A stretch of DNA of 64,000 nucleotides from Salinarimonas sp046292825 (GCF_046292825.1 NZ_JBKBQG010000012.1:1-64000), one strand, 5' to 3'; counted from the stretch's first letter, positions 8,677-19,218 are shown. Program-made: numbers and translations. Notes: a model not told the origin generated them from the letters alone.

Positions 8677-8697
8677 GTGAGGGAGGGATCCGCCCTC

Positions 8698-9618
8698 TCA
8701 ATCGAGGCCGAGCATCAGGGTGATGTTCTGCACCGCGGCTCCCGAGGCGCCCTTGCCGAGATTGTCGAGGCGGGCGACGAGGAGCGCGTGGCGCATCGGC
8801 TCGTTGGCGAAGACGCGCAGCTCGAGGATGTCCGTCCCGTTGAGCGCCTGCGGCTCCAGCCGGCTCTCTCCTTGCGTCGGCACGACCCGCACGAGCCCGC
8901 CCTCGCCGTAATGATCCGCGAGCGCGGCCTCGAGATCGGCAGCCTTCGGGCGCCCCGGCAGGGCGTCGAGATGGAGCGGCAGGCTGACGAGCATGCCCTG
9001 GCGGAAATTGCCCACGGAGGGCACGAAGATCGGCCGGCGAACCAATTTGCCGTGCAGCGCGATCTCCGGCACGTGCTTGTGCTCGAGGGTGAGGCCGTAG
9101 AGCTCGAAGGCGGGCGCCTCGCCGGCCTCGTAGGCCTCGATCATCTGCCGCCCCCCGCCCGAATAGCCGGAGACCGCGTTGACGGTCACGGGGAAATCGG
9201 CCGGGATCAGCCCCGCCTCGACGAGCGGACGCAGGAGCGCGATCGCGCCCGTCGGGTAGCAGCCGGGATTGGACACGCGCCGCGCCTGCGCGATCGCCTG
9301 CGCCTGACCCGGCGCCATTTCCGCGAAGCCGTAGACCCAATCGGGATCGACGCGATAGGCCGTCGAGGCGTCGAGGATGCGCGGGGCGCGCGCCCCGAGC
9401 TCGGCGGCGAGCGCGACGGATTCCTTCGCGGCCGCGTCCGGCAGGCAGAGCACGACGAGATCGACGGACGCCATCATGTCGCGCCGCGCGGCCGGGTCCT
9501 TGCGCAGAGCCGGGTCGATCGAGCGGATCTCGAGGCCCGCGATCGGGGCGAGCTTCTCGCGGATCTCGAGGCCGGTCGTGCCGGCTTCGCCGTCGATGAA
9601 GAGCGTGGGCTTCGACAT
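8698..9618 (-). CDS. argC: N-acetyl-gamma-glutamyl-phosphate reductase (short, type 2)
   Basis: The 306-residue enzyme is the third step of arginine biosynthesis: NADPH-dependent reduction of N-acetylglutamyl phosphate to the semialdehyde. The N-terminal nucleotide-binding loop reads DGEAGTTGLEI, characteristic of the short ArgC type. The catalytic Cys lies in SNPGCYPTGAIA, and a conserved His-containing HKHVPEIA segment follows, then SVGNFRQGMLV. Length fits type 2 ArgC. The start was taken at MSKPTLFIDGEAG (9618) because 26 extra upstream residues are unlike the family. No other arg genes are adjacent. It diverges from the DUF5872 gene across 268 bp in which I see no clear feature. Confidence 0.93.
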   Translation of the reverse strand: MSKPTLFIDGEAGTTGLEIREKLAPIAGLEIRSIDPALRKDPAARRDMMASVDLVVLCLPDAAAKESVALAAELGARAPRILDASTAYRVDPDWVYGFAEMAPGQAQAIAQARRVSNPGCYPTGAIALLRPLVEAGLIPADFPVTVNAVSGYSGGGRQMIEAYEAGEAPAFELYGLTLEHKHVPEIALHGKLVRRPIFVPSVGNFRQGMLVSLPLHLDALPGRPKAADLEAALADHYGEGGLVRVVPTQGESRLEPQALNGTDILELRVFANEPMRHALLVARLDNLGKGASGAAVQNITLMLGLD

Positions 9619-9886
9619 GGGCTCTGCTCCGGTGGGGGATGGGCTTGCGATGGTCGACAAAGAAAAAGCCGCGCAGGGGGCGCGGCTCTCGGTCACAACG
9701 GCGTTGTCCGATGGACGCGCGCGTCAACCTCGCCGCAGGGCGATGGCGGGCGAACGTCGGATGCGGGCGGGCGCGTGGCTCATGGCGCTCCTATGCGCCC
9801 CAGCGTCGCGCCTGTCAACCGCCTCGGAACCCGCATGCGCCGCTCCGGTTCGCTCCCCACGCGAACAGGCGAGACAGGAGGCCTTG

Positions 9887-10396
9887 ATGGGCGCGACGGC
9901 GAAGAAGACGGATCCGAAGCTCTGGGACCGGGTCAAGACGAAGGTCACCCGTGGCGACAAGGGCGGGCGCCCCGGCCAATGGTCGGCCCGCAAGGCGCAG
10001 CTCGCCACGCAGGAATACAAGAAGAAGGGCGGCGGCTACGCGGGCGAGAAGAGCGACGACAACCATCTGCAGCAATGGCAGGACGAGGATTGGGGCACGA
10101 AATCCGGCAAGAAGAGCGGCGAGACGGGCGAGCGCTACCTGCCGAAGAAGGCTCGCGATGACCTCTCGAAGGAGGAGTACGCCCGCACCACCGCCAAGAA
10201 GCGCGCCGACACGAAGAAGGGCAAGCAGCACTCGAAACAGCCCGCCGCGATCGCCGAGAAGACCGCCAAGCACCGCGACGGCGGCTCCTCCGGCTCGGGC
10301 AAGACCAAGGCCGCGCTCTACGAGGAAGCGAAGAGGCGCGACATCGCAGGGCGATCGAAGATGTCGAAGGCGCAGCTGGAGAAGGCGTTGCGCTGA
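9887..10396 (+). CDS. Small basic DUF5872-type protein with C-terminal SAP/Rho-N-like segment
   Basis: The 169-residue, very lysine-rich protein opens with DPKLWDRVKTKVTRGDKGGRPGQWSARKAQLATQEYKKKGGGY, the conserved core of the DUF5872 family. That is followed by a low-complexity basic linker. The last ~30 residues (KTKAALYEEAKRRDIAGRSKMSKAQLEKAL) resemble the small helical Rho-N or SAP/LEM-like nucleic-acid-binding motif. No enzymatic motif is seen; DNA or RNA binding is an inference from charge and the C-terminal motif. The ATG at 9887 has a strong ACAGGAGG site. Confidence 0.75.
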   Translation: MGATAKKTDPKLWDRVKTKVTRGDKGGRPGQWSARKAQLATQEYKKKGGGYAGEKSDDNHLQQWQDEDWGTKSGKKSGETGERYLPKKARDDLSKEEYARTTAKKRADTKKGKQHSKQPAAIAEKTAKHRDGGSSGSGKTKAALYEEAKRRDIAGRSKMSKAQLEKALR

Positions 10397-10433
10397 TCGG
10401 GGCGCGCCCCCCGGTCGAGGGAGGCACTCCCCC

Positions 10434-11567
10434 TCAATACGCCGCCTCAAGGAGCCGTCGATAATCCCCCGCGCTCGCCGGCCGCGGATTCGTCGCCCCC
10501 GAATGGTCCTGCGTCGCGGCGTGCGCCATCGCATCGAGCCGGTCGCGGGGCAGCCCCATCTCGGACAAGCCGCGGGGCAGGCCGAGCCGGCGGGCGAGGT
10601 CGGCGAAGAAGGCGGGAAGGTCGGCGCCGGGCGCGAGGCCGAGGCGGGCGCGGATCGTGTCGTATTTGCCGCCGACATGACCCGCATTGAAGGCGAGCAC
10701 GTGGGGCAGGAGCACGGCGTTCAGGGTGCCGTGGTGGAGCGACACGTCGGCGAGGCCGCCGAGCGGATGCGAGAGCGCGTGCACGGCGCCGAGCCCCTTC
10801 TGGAAGGTGAGCCCGCCCTCGAGCGCCGCCATCAGCATTTCCGCGCGCGCGGCGGCGTCCGAGCCGTCGGCGACGGCGCGTTCGAGATGGGCCACCGCAC
10901 GCGCGAGCCCGTCGAGCGCGATCGCCTCGGCGACCGGGTTGAAGCGCGGGCTCAAGTAAGTCTCGACGCAATGGGTGATCGCGTCCATCCCGGTCGCCGC
11001 GGTGAGCATCGGCGGCAGGCCCAGCGTCAGATCGGGGTCGCAGATCGCACGTTTGGGAATGAGATGGGGCGAGATGAAGCCGAGCTTGCGGCCGTCGGCG
11101 AGCGTGACGAGCGCGGCGCGGCCGACCTCCGAACCCGTCCCCGCCGTCGTCGGCACCGCGATCACGGGCGCGACCGCCGATGTGATCCGCGCGACCCCGC
11201 CGAGGATCGCGGCGTAGTCGGAAAGCTCCCCCGCATGCGTCGCCATCAGCGCGACGCCCTTCGCGAGATCGATGGGAGAGCCGCCGCCGATGGCGATCAC
11301 GCCGTCGCATCCCTCGTCCCGATAGAGCGCGAGCGCGGCCGCGAGGGCTTGCTCGGTCGGGTTCGTCGGCGTTCCCTCGAAGCGCGGCAGGCCATGCCCG
11401 GCCGCGCCGAGCGGGGCGAGCGCGCGCGCGACGAGCCCGGCCCGCACCACGCCTGCATCCGTGACCACGAGCGGGCGGCGCAGCCCGAGCTCGGTGAGGT
11501 CGGCGGGCAGCTCGGCGACGGCGCCCGATGCGAAACGAATCGTGGTGAGGTAGGTGATCAGGGCCAT
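10434..11567 (-). CDS. Iron-containing (group III) alcohol dehydrogenase
   Basis: The 377-residue cytoplasmic oxidoreductase has the NAD(P)-binding IGGGSPIDLAKG motif, PTTAGTGSEVGRAALVT (family signature 1) and DPDLTLGLPP with the first metal-ligand Asp. GMDAITHCVETYLS and GAVHALSHPLGG bring metal-ligand histidines, and the last histidine lies around DHSGATNPRP. Length is normal. It is likely to interconvert an alcohol and aldehyde or ketone using Fe(II); the substrate (for example 4-hydroxybutyrate, lactaldehyde or a simple alcohol) is not predictable. The start was set at MALITYLTT (11567) since upstream codons are atypical. There is no neighbouring pathway. Confidence 0.88.
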   Translation of the reverse strand: MALITYLTTIRFASGAVAELPADLTELGLRRPLVVTDAGVVRAGLVARALAPLGAAGHGLPRFEGTPTNPTEQALAAALALYRDEGCDGVIAIGGGSPIDLAKGVALMATHAGELSDYAAILGGVARITSAVAPVIAVPTTAGTGSEVGRAALVTLADGRKLGFISPHLIPKRAICDPDLTLGLPPMLTAATGMDAITHCVETYLSPRFNPVAEAIALDGLARAVAHLERAVADGSDAAARAEMLMAALEGGLTFQKGLGAVHALSHPLGGLADVSLHHGTLNAVLLPHVLAFNAGHVGGKYDTIRARLGLAPGADLPAFFADLARRLGLPRGLSEMGLPRDRLDAMAHAATQDHSGATNPRPASAGDYRRLLEAAY

Positions 11568-11658
11568 GATACGCCTCCCGCGCGGGCCTCTTGCTTGCCG
11601 CGGAAGGCTCGCAGAGCGCGGCGGCGCAGGCAAGAGCCGGAGGGGCCCGTCGTTGCGC

Positions 11659-12651
11659 TCACCCGAAGCGCTTGGACGACATCTCCGCTTCCTTCTTGCG
11701 CGCGATCCCGAGCCGGCGCTCGCGCCAGATCACCAGGATCCCCGCCGCGGTGACGAGGGACGCCCCCGCGATCACCGCCGGCGCGGGCAATTGCGAGAAC
11801 AGGAACCAGCCGAGCAGCGTCGCCCAGATCATGGTCGTGTACTCGAAGGGCGCGATCAGCGAGGCGTCGGCGTAGCGATAGCTCTCGGTGAGCAGGATCT
11901 GCCCGATGCCGCCGAGAAAGCCGATGCCGATCAGGAGCGCGAGGTCGCGCGGCGTCGGCATCACCCAGCCGAGGAAGACGGAGGCGAGGCCGATCAGGGT
12001 GGTCAGCGCGGTGAAGTAGAAGACGATCGCCCCCGTGCGCTCGGTCGCGGTGAGCCGGCGCACCTCGATCGTCGCGATCGCCGTGCACATCGCCGCCGCG
12101 AGCGCCACGAGGACGCCGAGGCTCGCGCCCTCCCCCACCGCCTCCGCGCCGAGCCGCGGGCTCAGCATGACGACGACGCCGACGAAGCCGATCCCGACCG
12201 CGCTCCAGCGATAGGCGCGCACCGTCTCCTTGAGGAAGATCGCCGCCAGCACGACGACGATCAGCGGCGCGGCGTAGCCGATCGCGACCGCCTCCGTCAG
12301 CGGCAGCAAGCCGAGCGCGGTGAAGCCGAGGATCATCCCCGTCGCGCCGATGAGCGAGCGCCGCACGTGTCCCTTCAGGTTGCGCGTGCGCACCGCGTTC
12401 ACGACCCGGTCCGTCAGGGCGAGCCAGAGGAGGAGCGGCACGAGCGCGAAGGCGGAGCGGAAGAAGATCAGCTGGCCCGTCGGATAGGTGTCCGCGCCGA
12501 GCTTCACCGACGCCGCCATCAGGGTGAAGGCGAGCGCGGACAGGACCTTGAGCGAGATTCCGAGAAGGGGTTGCAAAGCAGGGGGATCCGACGGCAGGGA
12601 AGCCGCATCATGCGCACGCGCGGCCCGCCGCGTGAAGCGCGTCGGGCGCAT
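11659..12651 (-). CDS. EamA/DMT-family transporter
   Basis: The 330-residue inner-membrane protein contains ten predicted helices in two EamA repeats, with typical loops such as FFRSAFALVPLLLWLAL, LPLTEAVAIGYAAPLIVVVLAAIFLKETV and, in repeat 2, SYRYADASLIAPFEYTTMIWATLLGWFLFSQLP. Such proteins export or import small metabolites; the substrate cannot be predicted. The start is uncertain: Met at 12651 gives a 34-residue Arg/Ala-rich N-terminal tail before the first helix. It is divergent from the glycosyltransferase gene by about 150 bp. Confidence 0.82.
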   Translation of the reverse strand: MRPTRFTRRAARAHDAASLPSDPPALQPLLGISLKVLSALAFTLMAASVKLGADTYPTGQLIFFRSAFALVPLLLWLALTDRVVNAVRTRNLKGHVRRSLIGATGMILGFTALGLLPLTEAVAIGYAAPLIVVVLAAIFLKETVRAYRWSAVGIGFVGVVVMLSPRLGAEAVGEGASLGVLVALAAAMCTAIATIEVRRLTATERTGAIVFYFTALTTLIGLASVFLGWVMPTPRDLALLIGIGFLGGIGQILLTESYRYADASLIAPFEYTTMIWATLLGWFLFSQLPAPAVIAGASLVTAAGILVIWRERRLGIARKKEAEMSSKRFG

Positions 12652-12802
12652 TGCCGGGTGTGCACCTCGCGCATGCCGGACGCGGGCAGGGCGCGGGCAG
12701 GGCGCGCGGATTTGCAGCGATGCGCGAAAATCGTGTACCGCTCGCGCGTGCCTCTCGTCGCGCGCCCGCGCGCCCGCCCGCCCGAAGGAAGCCTCCGAGC
12801 CG

Positions 12803-13831
12803 ATGCGTCTCCTGATCGCGACCGATGCCTGGCAGCCGCTCGTCAACGGGGTGGTGCGCTCGATCGAGCACATGATCGAGCACGCGCCCGCCCAGGGCGC
12901 CGAGACCGTGCTGATCTCGCCGCAGGACTTCCGCAGCGTGCCGCTGCCCACCTATTCCGAGATCCGGCTCGCGCTCGTTCCCCCGGGCGACACCGCGCGG
13001 CGGGTGCGCGCGCTCGCGCCGACGCACATCCACATCGCCACCGAGGGGCCGATCGGCTTCTGCGTGCGGCGCCTGTGCCTCAAGCACGGCTTTCCCTACA
13101 CGACCAGCTACCACACCCGCTTCCCGGAATACGTCTCGGCGCGGGTGCCGATCCCGGCGGAATGGGTCTACCGGATCGTGCGCCGCTTCCACAATACGGG
13201 CTGCGGCGTGATGGTGGCGACCGATTCGCTCGAGGCTGAGCTGCGCGAGCGCGGCTTCGCGCACATCATGCGCTGGGGGCGCGGCGTCGACACGCGGCTC
13301 TACCGGCCGCGCGAACGCTCGGTGCTCGACGTCGCCGGCCCGGTCTTCCTCTATGTCGGCCGCGTCGCGGTGGAGAAGAATCTCGAGGCCTTCCTCGCGC
13401 TCGACCTGCCCGGCACGAAGGTCGTCGTGGGCGACGGTCCGGCGCGGGAGGAGCTGACCCGCAAATATCCGGCCGTGCGCTTCCTCGGCGTCAAGACCGG
13501 CGAGGCGCTGGCCGAAATCTATGCGTCCGCGGACGTGTTCGTGTTCCCGAGCCTCACCGACACGTTCGGCATGGTGCTGCTCGAGGCGCTCGCCTCCGGC
13601 CTGCCCATCGCCGCCTATCCGGTGACGGGGCCGCTCGACGTGCTCGGCGATTCCGGCTGCGGCGTGCTCGACGCCGATCTGCGCAAGGCCGCGCTCGGCG
13701 CGCTCGAGATCCCGCGCGAGCGCTGCCGCGCCTATGGCGAGCGCTTCTCCTGGGCCGAGAGCGCGCGCGAGTTCTTCGACAACGTCCGCCGCGCCCAGGC
13801 CGGGCCGATCGACCTCTCCCGGCTCGGGTGA
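12803..13831 (+). CDS. GT4-family glycosyltransferase (GT-B fold)
   Basis: The 342-residue cytoplasmic or membrane-associated enzyme opens with MRLLIATDAWQPLVNGVVRSI, the usual acceptor-side loop of GT4 enzymes acting on lipids (SqdX or mannosyltransferase type). It contains YTTSYHTRFPEY, and RWGRGVDTRLYRP at the domain junction. The C-terminal donor-binding domain has FLYVGRVAVEKNLEAFL and the EX7E-type region FPSLTDTFGMVLLEALASGLPIAAYP. It probably transfers a sugar from a nucleotide sugar to a lipid or polysaccharide. Lipid acceptors are favoured by similarity to SqdX-like enzymes, but this is not proven. It is a single gene, with no visible glycan cluster. Confidence 0.85.
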   Translation: MRLLIATDAWQPLVNGVVRSIEHMIEHAPAQGAETVLISPQDFRSVPLPTYSEIRLALVPPGDTARRVRALAPTHIHIATEGPIGFCVRRLCLKHGFPYTTSYHTRFPEYVSARVPIPAEWVYRIVRRFHNTGCGVMVATDSLEAELRERGFAHIMRWGRGVDTRLYRPRERSVLDVAGPVFLYVGRVAVEKNLEAFLALDLPGTKVVVGDGPAREELTRKYPAVRFLGVKTGEALAEIYASADVFVFPSLTDTFGMVLLEALASGLPIAAYPVTGPLDVLGDSGCGVLDADLRKAALGALEIPRERCRAYGERFSWAESAREFFDNVRRAQAGPIDLSRLG

Positions 13832-13842
13832 GCATATCTCGC

Positions 13843-13881
13843 CCGTCGTTCCGGGCTCGCTATCGCGCCCCGGAACGACGG
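13843..13881. repeat. Short R1-type hairpin between convergent genes
   Basis: The dyad CCGTCGTTCCGGG...CCCCGGAACGACGG has compensated base changes relative to the 8638 copy (A-T pair replaced by G-C in both arms), so pairing is kept. It lies between the convergent glycosyltransferase and small membrane-protein genes. Confidence 0.75.
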
Positions 13882-13916
13882 CGTCGAGGTGCTGACGAGA
13901 GACCCTTCGCCGATCG

Positions 13917-14468
13917 TCACACCACGAGCAGCACCGCGCCCCAGACGCCTCCGACGAGATAATCGGCGGTCCGCGGCGGCGCGCGCTCGCCGATCGCGAG
14001 GGCGATCTCGCGCAGGGCCATCGCCAGGAAGGCGGCGGGCACGGCGAGGGCGACGAGGAAGCCGTTGCCGGCGACGAAGCCGACGAGCGAGAAGCCCGGC
14101 AGCATGAAGACGAGATGGCGCGCGAAGAGCGACACGCGCTTGTTTCCGGAGCCCGCATCGATGAGCGCCTGTTCGAGCCCGCTCGGCGCGCGGACGGGCT
14201 CCTCGCCGCGGCGCGGGCCCGCCTCGAGATGAGGCAGGCTCGGGCGGCGCCAGGCGAGGAAGACGGCGGCGAGGACGAGCGCCGGGGCGAGCGGCTTGAG
14301 GGTCAGCGCGAGGAGCGCGAAGCCGGCGATGCCGATGGAGCGCCAGGCGGCGAGCCGGTCCGGATCGCGCGGGAGATCCGCAGGCGTCCCCGGTTCGAGC
14401 GCGGGGTCGCTCGCGGCAAGCGCGTTCAGAAGGGCGCAGGCGACGACGATGGCGACGATCTCCAGCAT
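13917..14468 (-). CDS. Small polytopic membrane protein, unknown
   Basis: The 183-residue protein has about four to five hydrophobic helices (MLEIVAIVVACALLNALA, IGIAGFALLALTLKPLAPALVLAAVFLAW, HLVFMLPGFSLVGFVAGNGFLVALAVPAAFLAMALREIA, YLVGGVWGAVLLVV). The start at 14468 is preferred over a Met four codons upstream because GGAGGGCGGC lies directly before it. I do not recognise a family. It is convergent with the glycosyltransferase gene; the MFS gene lies downstream on the same strand. Confidence 0.6.
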   Translation of the reverse strand: MLEIVAIVVACALLNALAASDPALEPGTPADLPRDPDRLAAWRSIGIAGFALLALTLKPLAPALVLAAVFLAWRRPSLPHLEAGPRRGEEPVRAPSGLEQALIDAGSGNKRVSLFARHLVFMLPGFSLVGFVAGNGFLVALAVPAAFLAMALREIALAIGERAPPRTADYLVGGVWGAVLLVV

Positions 14469-14588
14469 GCCGCCCTCCATGAAGCGGGAACTCGGAACGT
14501 CAACGAAACCGAGACGCTTCGGTTCAGGGGATGCTAGCAGAAAGTCTAACAGTCGACACGTGTGAAATGCGCCCGCCGCCCGCCCTCG

Positions 14589-15770
14589 TCACGCCCCTCG
14601 CCGCGCCCGCCCCGCGAGCGCGAGCCCGGCGGCGGCCAGAACGGCGCCTGCGAGGAGCACGCCCGCGCCGACCGCGAACAGCGGCAGGTGGCTCCCGCTC
14701 TGCGCGAACAGCGCGCTCAGCGCATAGGCGCCGCCGGCCTGGGCGAGGGCGAAGCCGATCGTCATCGTGCCGAACAGCCGCGCCTGGGCGGGGCCGTGCA
14801 TCAGCTGCGCGGCGAGCCCGGCGGCGAGGGCGACCATGCCCGGCGTCAGCGCGCCGGTGACGAGGGCGGACGCGGCGAGCGCCACGGGGGCGACCGAGAC
14901 GAGCGGCAGCGCGACCGCCGCCGCCTTCGTCGCGAGCGCGGCGACGAGGGCGGGCCCGAGCCCGATCCGCGTCGCGAGGAGGCCGCAGGCGGGCGCGCCG
15001 ATCACCGCGCCGATGCCGAACAACGCCCAGGCGAGCCCCCCCGCCGCCTCGCCGAGCCCGAGCCCGCGCGCCACGAAATCCGACAGGAAGAGCGTGTGCG
15101 GCACGAAGCCGATGCCGTCGGTCGCATAGGCGACGACGATCAGGACGAGCGCGAGGGGCGCCTTGGGTCCGGGGGGCGCCGCCTGGGCCGGAAGCGGCGC
15201 GCTCGGCCAGTGCCGCCAGGCGAGCGCGGTGAGCACGAGGCCGGCGAGGCCGAGCGCGGCCCAGGCGGCCGACAGGCCGAGCGCGGCGAGGCTCGGCAGG
15301 AGCGCGCCCGACACGATGATCCCGAGCCCGACGCCCACGAAGATCGCCCCCGAGACGCGGCCCTTCGCGAGCGCCGGCGTCCGCGCCAGGATGGCGGAGG
15401 GTCCGAGCACCATCACGAGTCCCCCCGCTATGCCTGCCGCGAACCGCATGACGCTGAGCCAGGCCGTTCCGAGCGGCAGCGCGCAGGCGGCGAGCGAGAG
15501 CGCGGCGGCGAGCATCGCCCCGTTCAGGATCGCGGCGCGGCGCGGATTGGCGGCGAGCGCCTGCGCGGCCAGCGCGCCGAGGAGATAGCCCGCGAGGTTC
15601 GACGCGCCCGCGAAGGCGCCGCCCGCCTCGCTCACCCAGCCGCGCTCGACGAGAAGCGGCAGGAGCGGCGTGTAGGCGAAGCGCCCGAGCCCGATGCCGA
15701 CGAGGACCGCGAGGAGCGCGGGCCAGTAAGGGGGCGCCGCCTCGGCGGCCGCCGGCTCGTCCTTGCGCAT
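14589..15770 (-). CDS. MFS transporter, YbfB/YjiJ family
   Basis: This 393-residue, twelve-helix permease has LLVGIGLGRFAYTPLLPLLVERGWVS in helix 1, the hallmark opening of the YbfB/YjiJ-type major facilitator group. It also has NLAGYLLGALAAQAL and a central loop after LTALAWRHWPSAP. Substrate unknown; relatives are often annotated as sugar or drug transporters. The start was set at MRKDEPAAAEAA (15770); the longer frame adds a basic stretch unlike the family. Confidence 0.85.
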   Translation of the reverse strand: MRKDEPAAAEAAPPYWPALLAVLVGIGLGRFAYTPLLPLLVERGWVSEAGGAFAGASNLAGYLLGALAAQALAANPRRAAILNGAMLAAALSLAACALPLGTAWLSVMRFAAGIAGGLVMVLGPSAILARTPALAKGRVSGAIFVGVGLGIIVSGALLPSLAALGLSAAWAALGLAGLVLTALAWRHWPSAPLPAQAAPPGPKAPLALVLIVVAYATDGIGFVPHTLFLSDFVARGLGLGEAAGGLAWALFGIGAVIGAPACGLLATRIGLGPALVAALATKAAAVALPLVSVAPVALAASALVTGALTPGMVALAAGLAAQLMHGPAQARLFGTMTIGFALAQAGGAYALSALFAQSGSHLPLFAVGAGVLLAGAVLAAAGLALAGRARRGA

Positions 15771-15888
15771 CGATCCCTCCCGCGCACCCCGCGCGCGCAC
15801 CCAATCCCTAGCCAAGGGCGGGGCGACGCGTCCAGGGGCACGGGGCCGAAGCGCGTTTTCGCGCGCGGGAATGCCCCTCCGCTGCACG

Positions 15889-15918
15889 AAAAAACGCCCC
15901 CTCCTCGCGGAGGGGGCG
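15889..15918 (-). terminator. Rho-independent terminator of groESL
   Basis: On the minus strand a perfect 10-bp GC stem (CGCCCCCTCC / GGAGGGGGCG, 15895-15918) with a 4-base loop is followed by six T residues (15889-15894 read as A on the plus strand). It begins 34 bp after the groEL stop codon. Confidence 0.9.
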
Positions 15919-15951
15919 CTCGTCTCGCTAGAAGCGCTTCGAAAACCCGGA

Positions 15952-17577
<1,626 letters not shown>

Positions 17578-17619
17578 TTCTGTCACTCCCTCAGAGACAT
17601 GACGTTGTTGCGAAGCGCC

Positions 17620-17934
17620 TCAGGCGGCCTTCTTCGCGGCTTCCGTGGCGTCGAGGACGCCCATGATGTCGCTCTCCTTCATGATGAGGAGATCCTCGCC
17701 GTCGATGCGCACCTCGGTGCCGGACCACTTGCCGAACAGCACGCGATCGCCGGCCTGGACCGAGAGCGCGACGATCTCGCCCTTCTCGTTGCGGGCGCCG
17801 GGCCCGACCGCGACCACCTCGCCCTGCTGGGGCTTCTCCTTGGCGGTGTCGGGGATGATGATGCCGCCGGCGGTGCGGGTGTCGGCCTCGACGCGGCGGA
17901 CGACGACGCGATCGTGCAGGGGACGGAACTTCAT
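17620..17934 (-). CDS. groES: Co-chaperonin GroES (10 kDa)
   Basis: The 104-residue co-chaperonin forms the heptameric lid on GroEL. MKFRPLHDRVVVRRVEADTRTAGGIIIPDTAKEKPQQGEVVAVG includes the mobile loop (about residues 17-32) whose IIIP tripeptide contacts GroEL. GDRVLFGKWSGTEV and the C-terminal ILMKESDIMGV region are typical, with a short EAAKKAA tail. It is the first gene of the groESL operon; the leader to the CIRCE element is about 140 bases. Confidence 0.97.
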   Translation of the reverse strand: MKFRPLHDRVVVRRVEADTRTAGGIIIPDTAKEKPQQGEVVAVGPGARNEKGEIVALSVQAGDRVLFGKWSGTEVRIDGEDLLIMKESDIMGVLDATEAAKKAA

Positions 17935-18028
17935 GGTCTTTCGTCTCCGTGTAGGTTTTCGAGATCGAAGCGATCCTCACGGCCGACGGGGCGTGCAGCG
18001 CGCACCGCCCCGCTTGCCGAGCGCGGAG

Positions 18029-18055
18029 ATATTTCGGCGCCCGGGCGGCTTCAAG
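18029..18055 (-). promoter_or_regulatory. Possible sigma-32-type heat-shock promoter of groESL
   Basis: On the minus strand, CTTGAA (18050-18055) is separated by 13 bases from CGAAATAT (18029-18036), about 95 bases before the groES start. This resembles the -35 and -10 boxes of RpoH-dependent promoters. It lies between CIRCE and groES, so CIRCE would be upstream of this start; a second promoter overlapping CIRCE (TTGGCA, 17 bases, CCAAAT) is equally possible. Tentative. Confidence 0.4.
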
Positions 18056-18072
18056 AGGGTGCGCGAAAAAAT

Positions 18073-18099
18073 TTGGCACTCTCCGGGGGAGAGTGCCAA
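18073..18099. promoter_or_regulatory. CIRCE element, HrcA operator for groESL
   Basis: Perfect 9-bp inverted repeat TTGGCACTC, 9-base spacer, GAGTGCCAA, matching the TTAGCACTC-N9-GAGTGCTAA consensus at 16 of 18 arm positions with compensating changes. It sits about 140 bp upstream of groES. HrcA is expected to repress here at normal temperature; hrcA itself is not in the window. Confidence 0.95.
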
Positions 18100-18150
18100 G
18101 CGGGCAGGTGGAGGGCTGTCGTGGTCTGGGCTACAGAGCGCACATAGGGC

Positions 18151-18431
18151 GCGCTCCCTCCCCTTTCCCAAGGGCATGTGAAGCTTTCGCCTGGTACCTC
18201 GACGCCGTCATTCCGGGGCGCGAAGCGAGCCCGGAACCCAGACTCCCGACCTCGGCCGAGCAGCCTATAGGCTGCGTCCTTCCACTGTAACAATCTCCTT
18301 CGGTTGCGGAGCGAGCGCGCATGCGCGCTCGAACGACCGTCGTGGTTCTGGGTTCCGGGCTCGCTTCGCGCCCCGGAATGACGTGCAGGGGAGGATTATC
18401 GAACTCCGAGGGGAAGGAGAGCTGAGACGCC
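18151..18431. repeat. Composite palindromic element R1, variant copy b
   Basis: Between groES and the CPBP protease gene. The outer ends share CTCC-TTCCCCT motifs in inverted orientation. The next arms are CGTCATTCCGGGGCGCGAAGC and its complement near 18360-18382. An inner CAGCCTATAGGCTG dyad and GAGCGCGCATGCGCGCTC dyad are kept. Unlike the other full copies, both arms carry the same CGCGAAGCG hairpin. Confidence 0.8.
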
Positions 18432-18438
18432 TCCCCGC

Positions 18439-19218
18439 TCAAACCGCCCCGGCGAGCGCCGCCATGAACGGACCCGCGAGCCAGAATACGCCGTGCGTGA
18501 AGCCGTGGGAGAGGATCGCGTGTTCGAGGCCGTAGCGCCAATAGAGCCAGCCGTAGAGGATGCCGAGCATCGCGTTGAGCAGCACCGTGCGCACGACGAG
18601 GAGGCCCGACGGCTCGACCATCGCGGCGAGCGCCGGCAGGTGCCCGACGCCGAAGGCGAGCGCGACGAGGATCACGACGGTCCACATCAGAGCCGGGCGT
18701 CGGCGTCCCTCCTTGCGGACGAACAGCATGGTCCCGATCGCCGCGAGCGCCGTCATCAGGCCGTAGCGCAGCATCAGCTCCTCGGTGATGCCGCCGTAGA
18801 GGAGCGCCGAGACGCGCGGCAGCGTCGCCAGCGGGGCTCCCGGCAGGCCGGCGAAATCGGCGGGCGCGGCGAGCCGGAAGACGAGATCGACGAAGAGCGC
18901 GACGAGCGCGAGGGCCGCCGTCAGCGCGAGCGCGCCGCCGACGCTCTGGACCGAGACGAGCGGCACCCGCTCCCCGCGCAGCCGGGCCGTGAGCCAGGAG
19001 GCGAGCCCCGCGCGGTCCTGCAGCGCGACGCCCGCCGCCACCGCGATCGCGAGGAGGATCGCCGGCTGGATCACGAGGACGATCCGCAGGCCCATGTCGC
19101 CGATCTCCGGCGCGCCCTCCACCGCGCGCAGATCGTCGAGGCCGATCTGCGTCGCCATGGCGACGATGCCGACGAAGCCGATCAGGAACCAGGCGGCGAA
19201 GGGGAGGAGGAAGCGCAT
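18439..19218 (-). CDS. CPBP-family intramembrane glutamic/metallo endopeptidase
   Basis: The 259-residue membrane protein has about seven helices and the CPBP (Abi/CAAX-protease-like) motifs: GGITEELMLRYG with the paired acidic residues (about 140-151), FGVGHLPAL with the His of motif 2, and GILYGWLYWRYGLEHAILSHGFTHG with motif 3 histidines. Members cleave substrates within the membrane or act as bacteriocin immunity or CAAX-like proteases; the substrate here is unknown. It lies 48 bp downstream of recF on the same strand and may be co-transcribed. Confidence 0.85.
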   Translation of the reverse strand: MRFLLPFAAWFLIGFVGIVAMATQIGLDDLRAVEGAPEIGDMGLRIVLVIQPAILLAIAVAAGVALQDRAGLASWLTARLRGERVPLVSVQSVGGALALTAALALVALFVDLVFRLAAPADFAGLPGAPLATLPRVSALLYGGITEELMLRYGLMTALAAIGTMLFVRKEGRRRPALMWTVVILVALAFGVGHLPALAAMVEPSGLLVVRTVLLNAMLGILYGWLYWRYGLEHAILSHGFTHGVFWLAGPFMAALAGAV

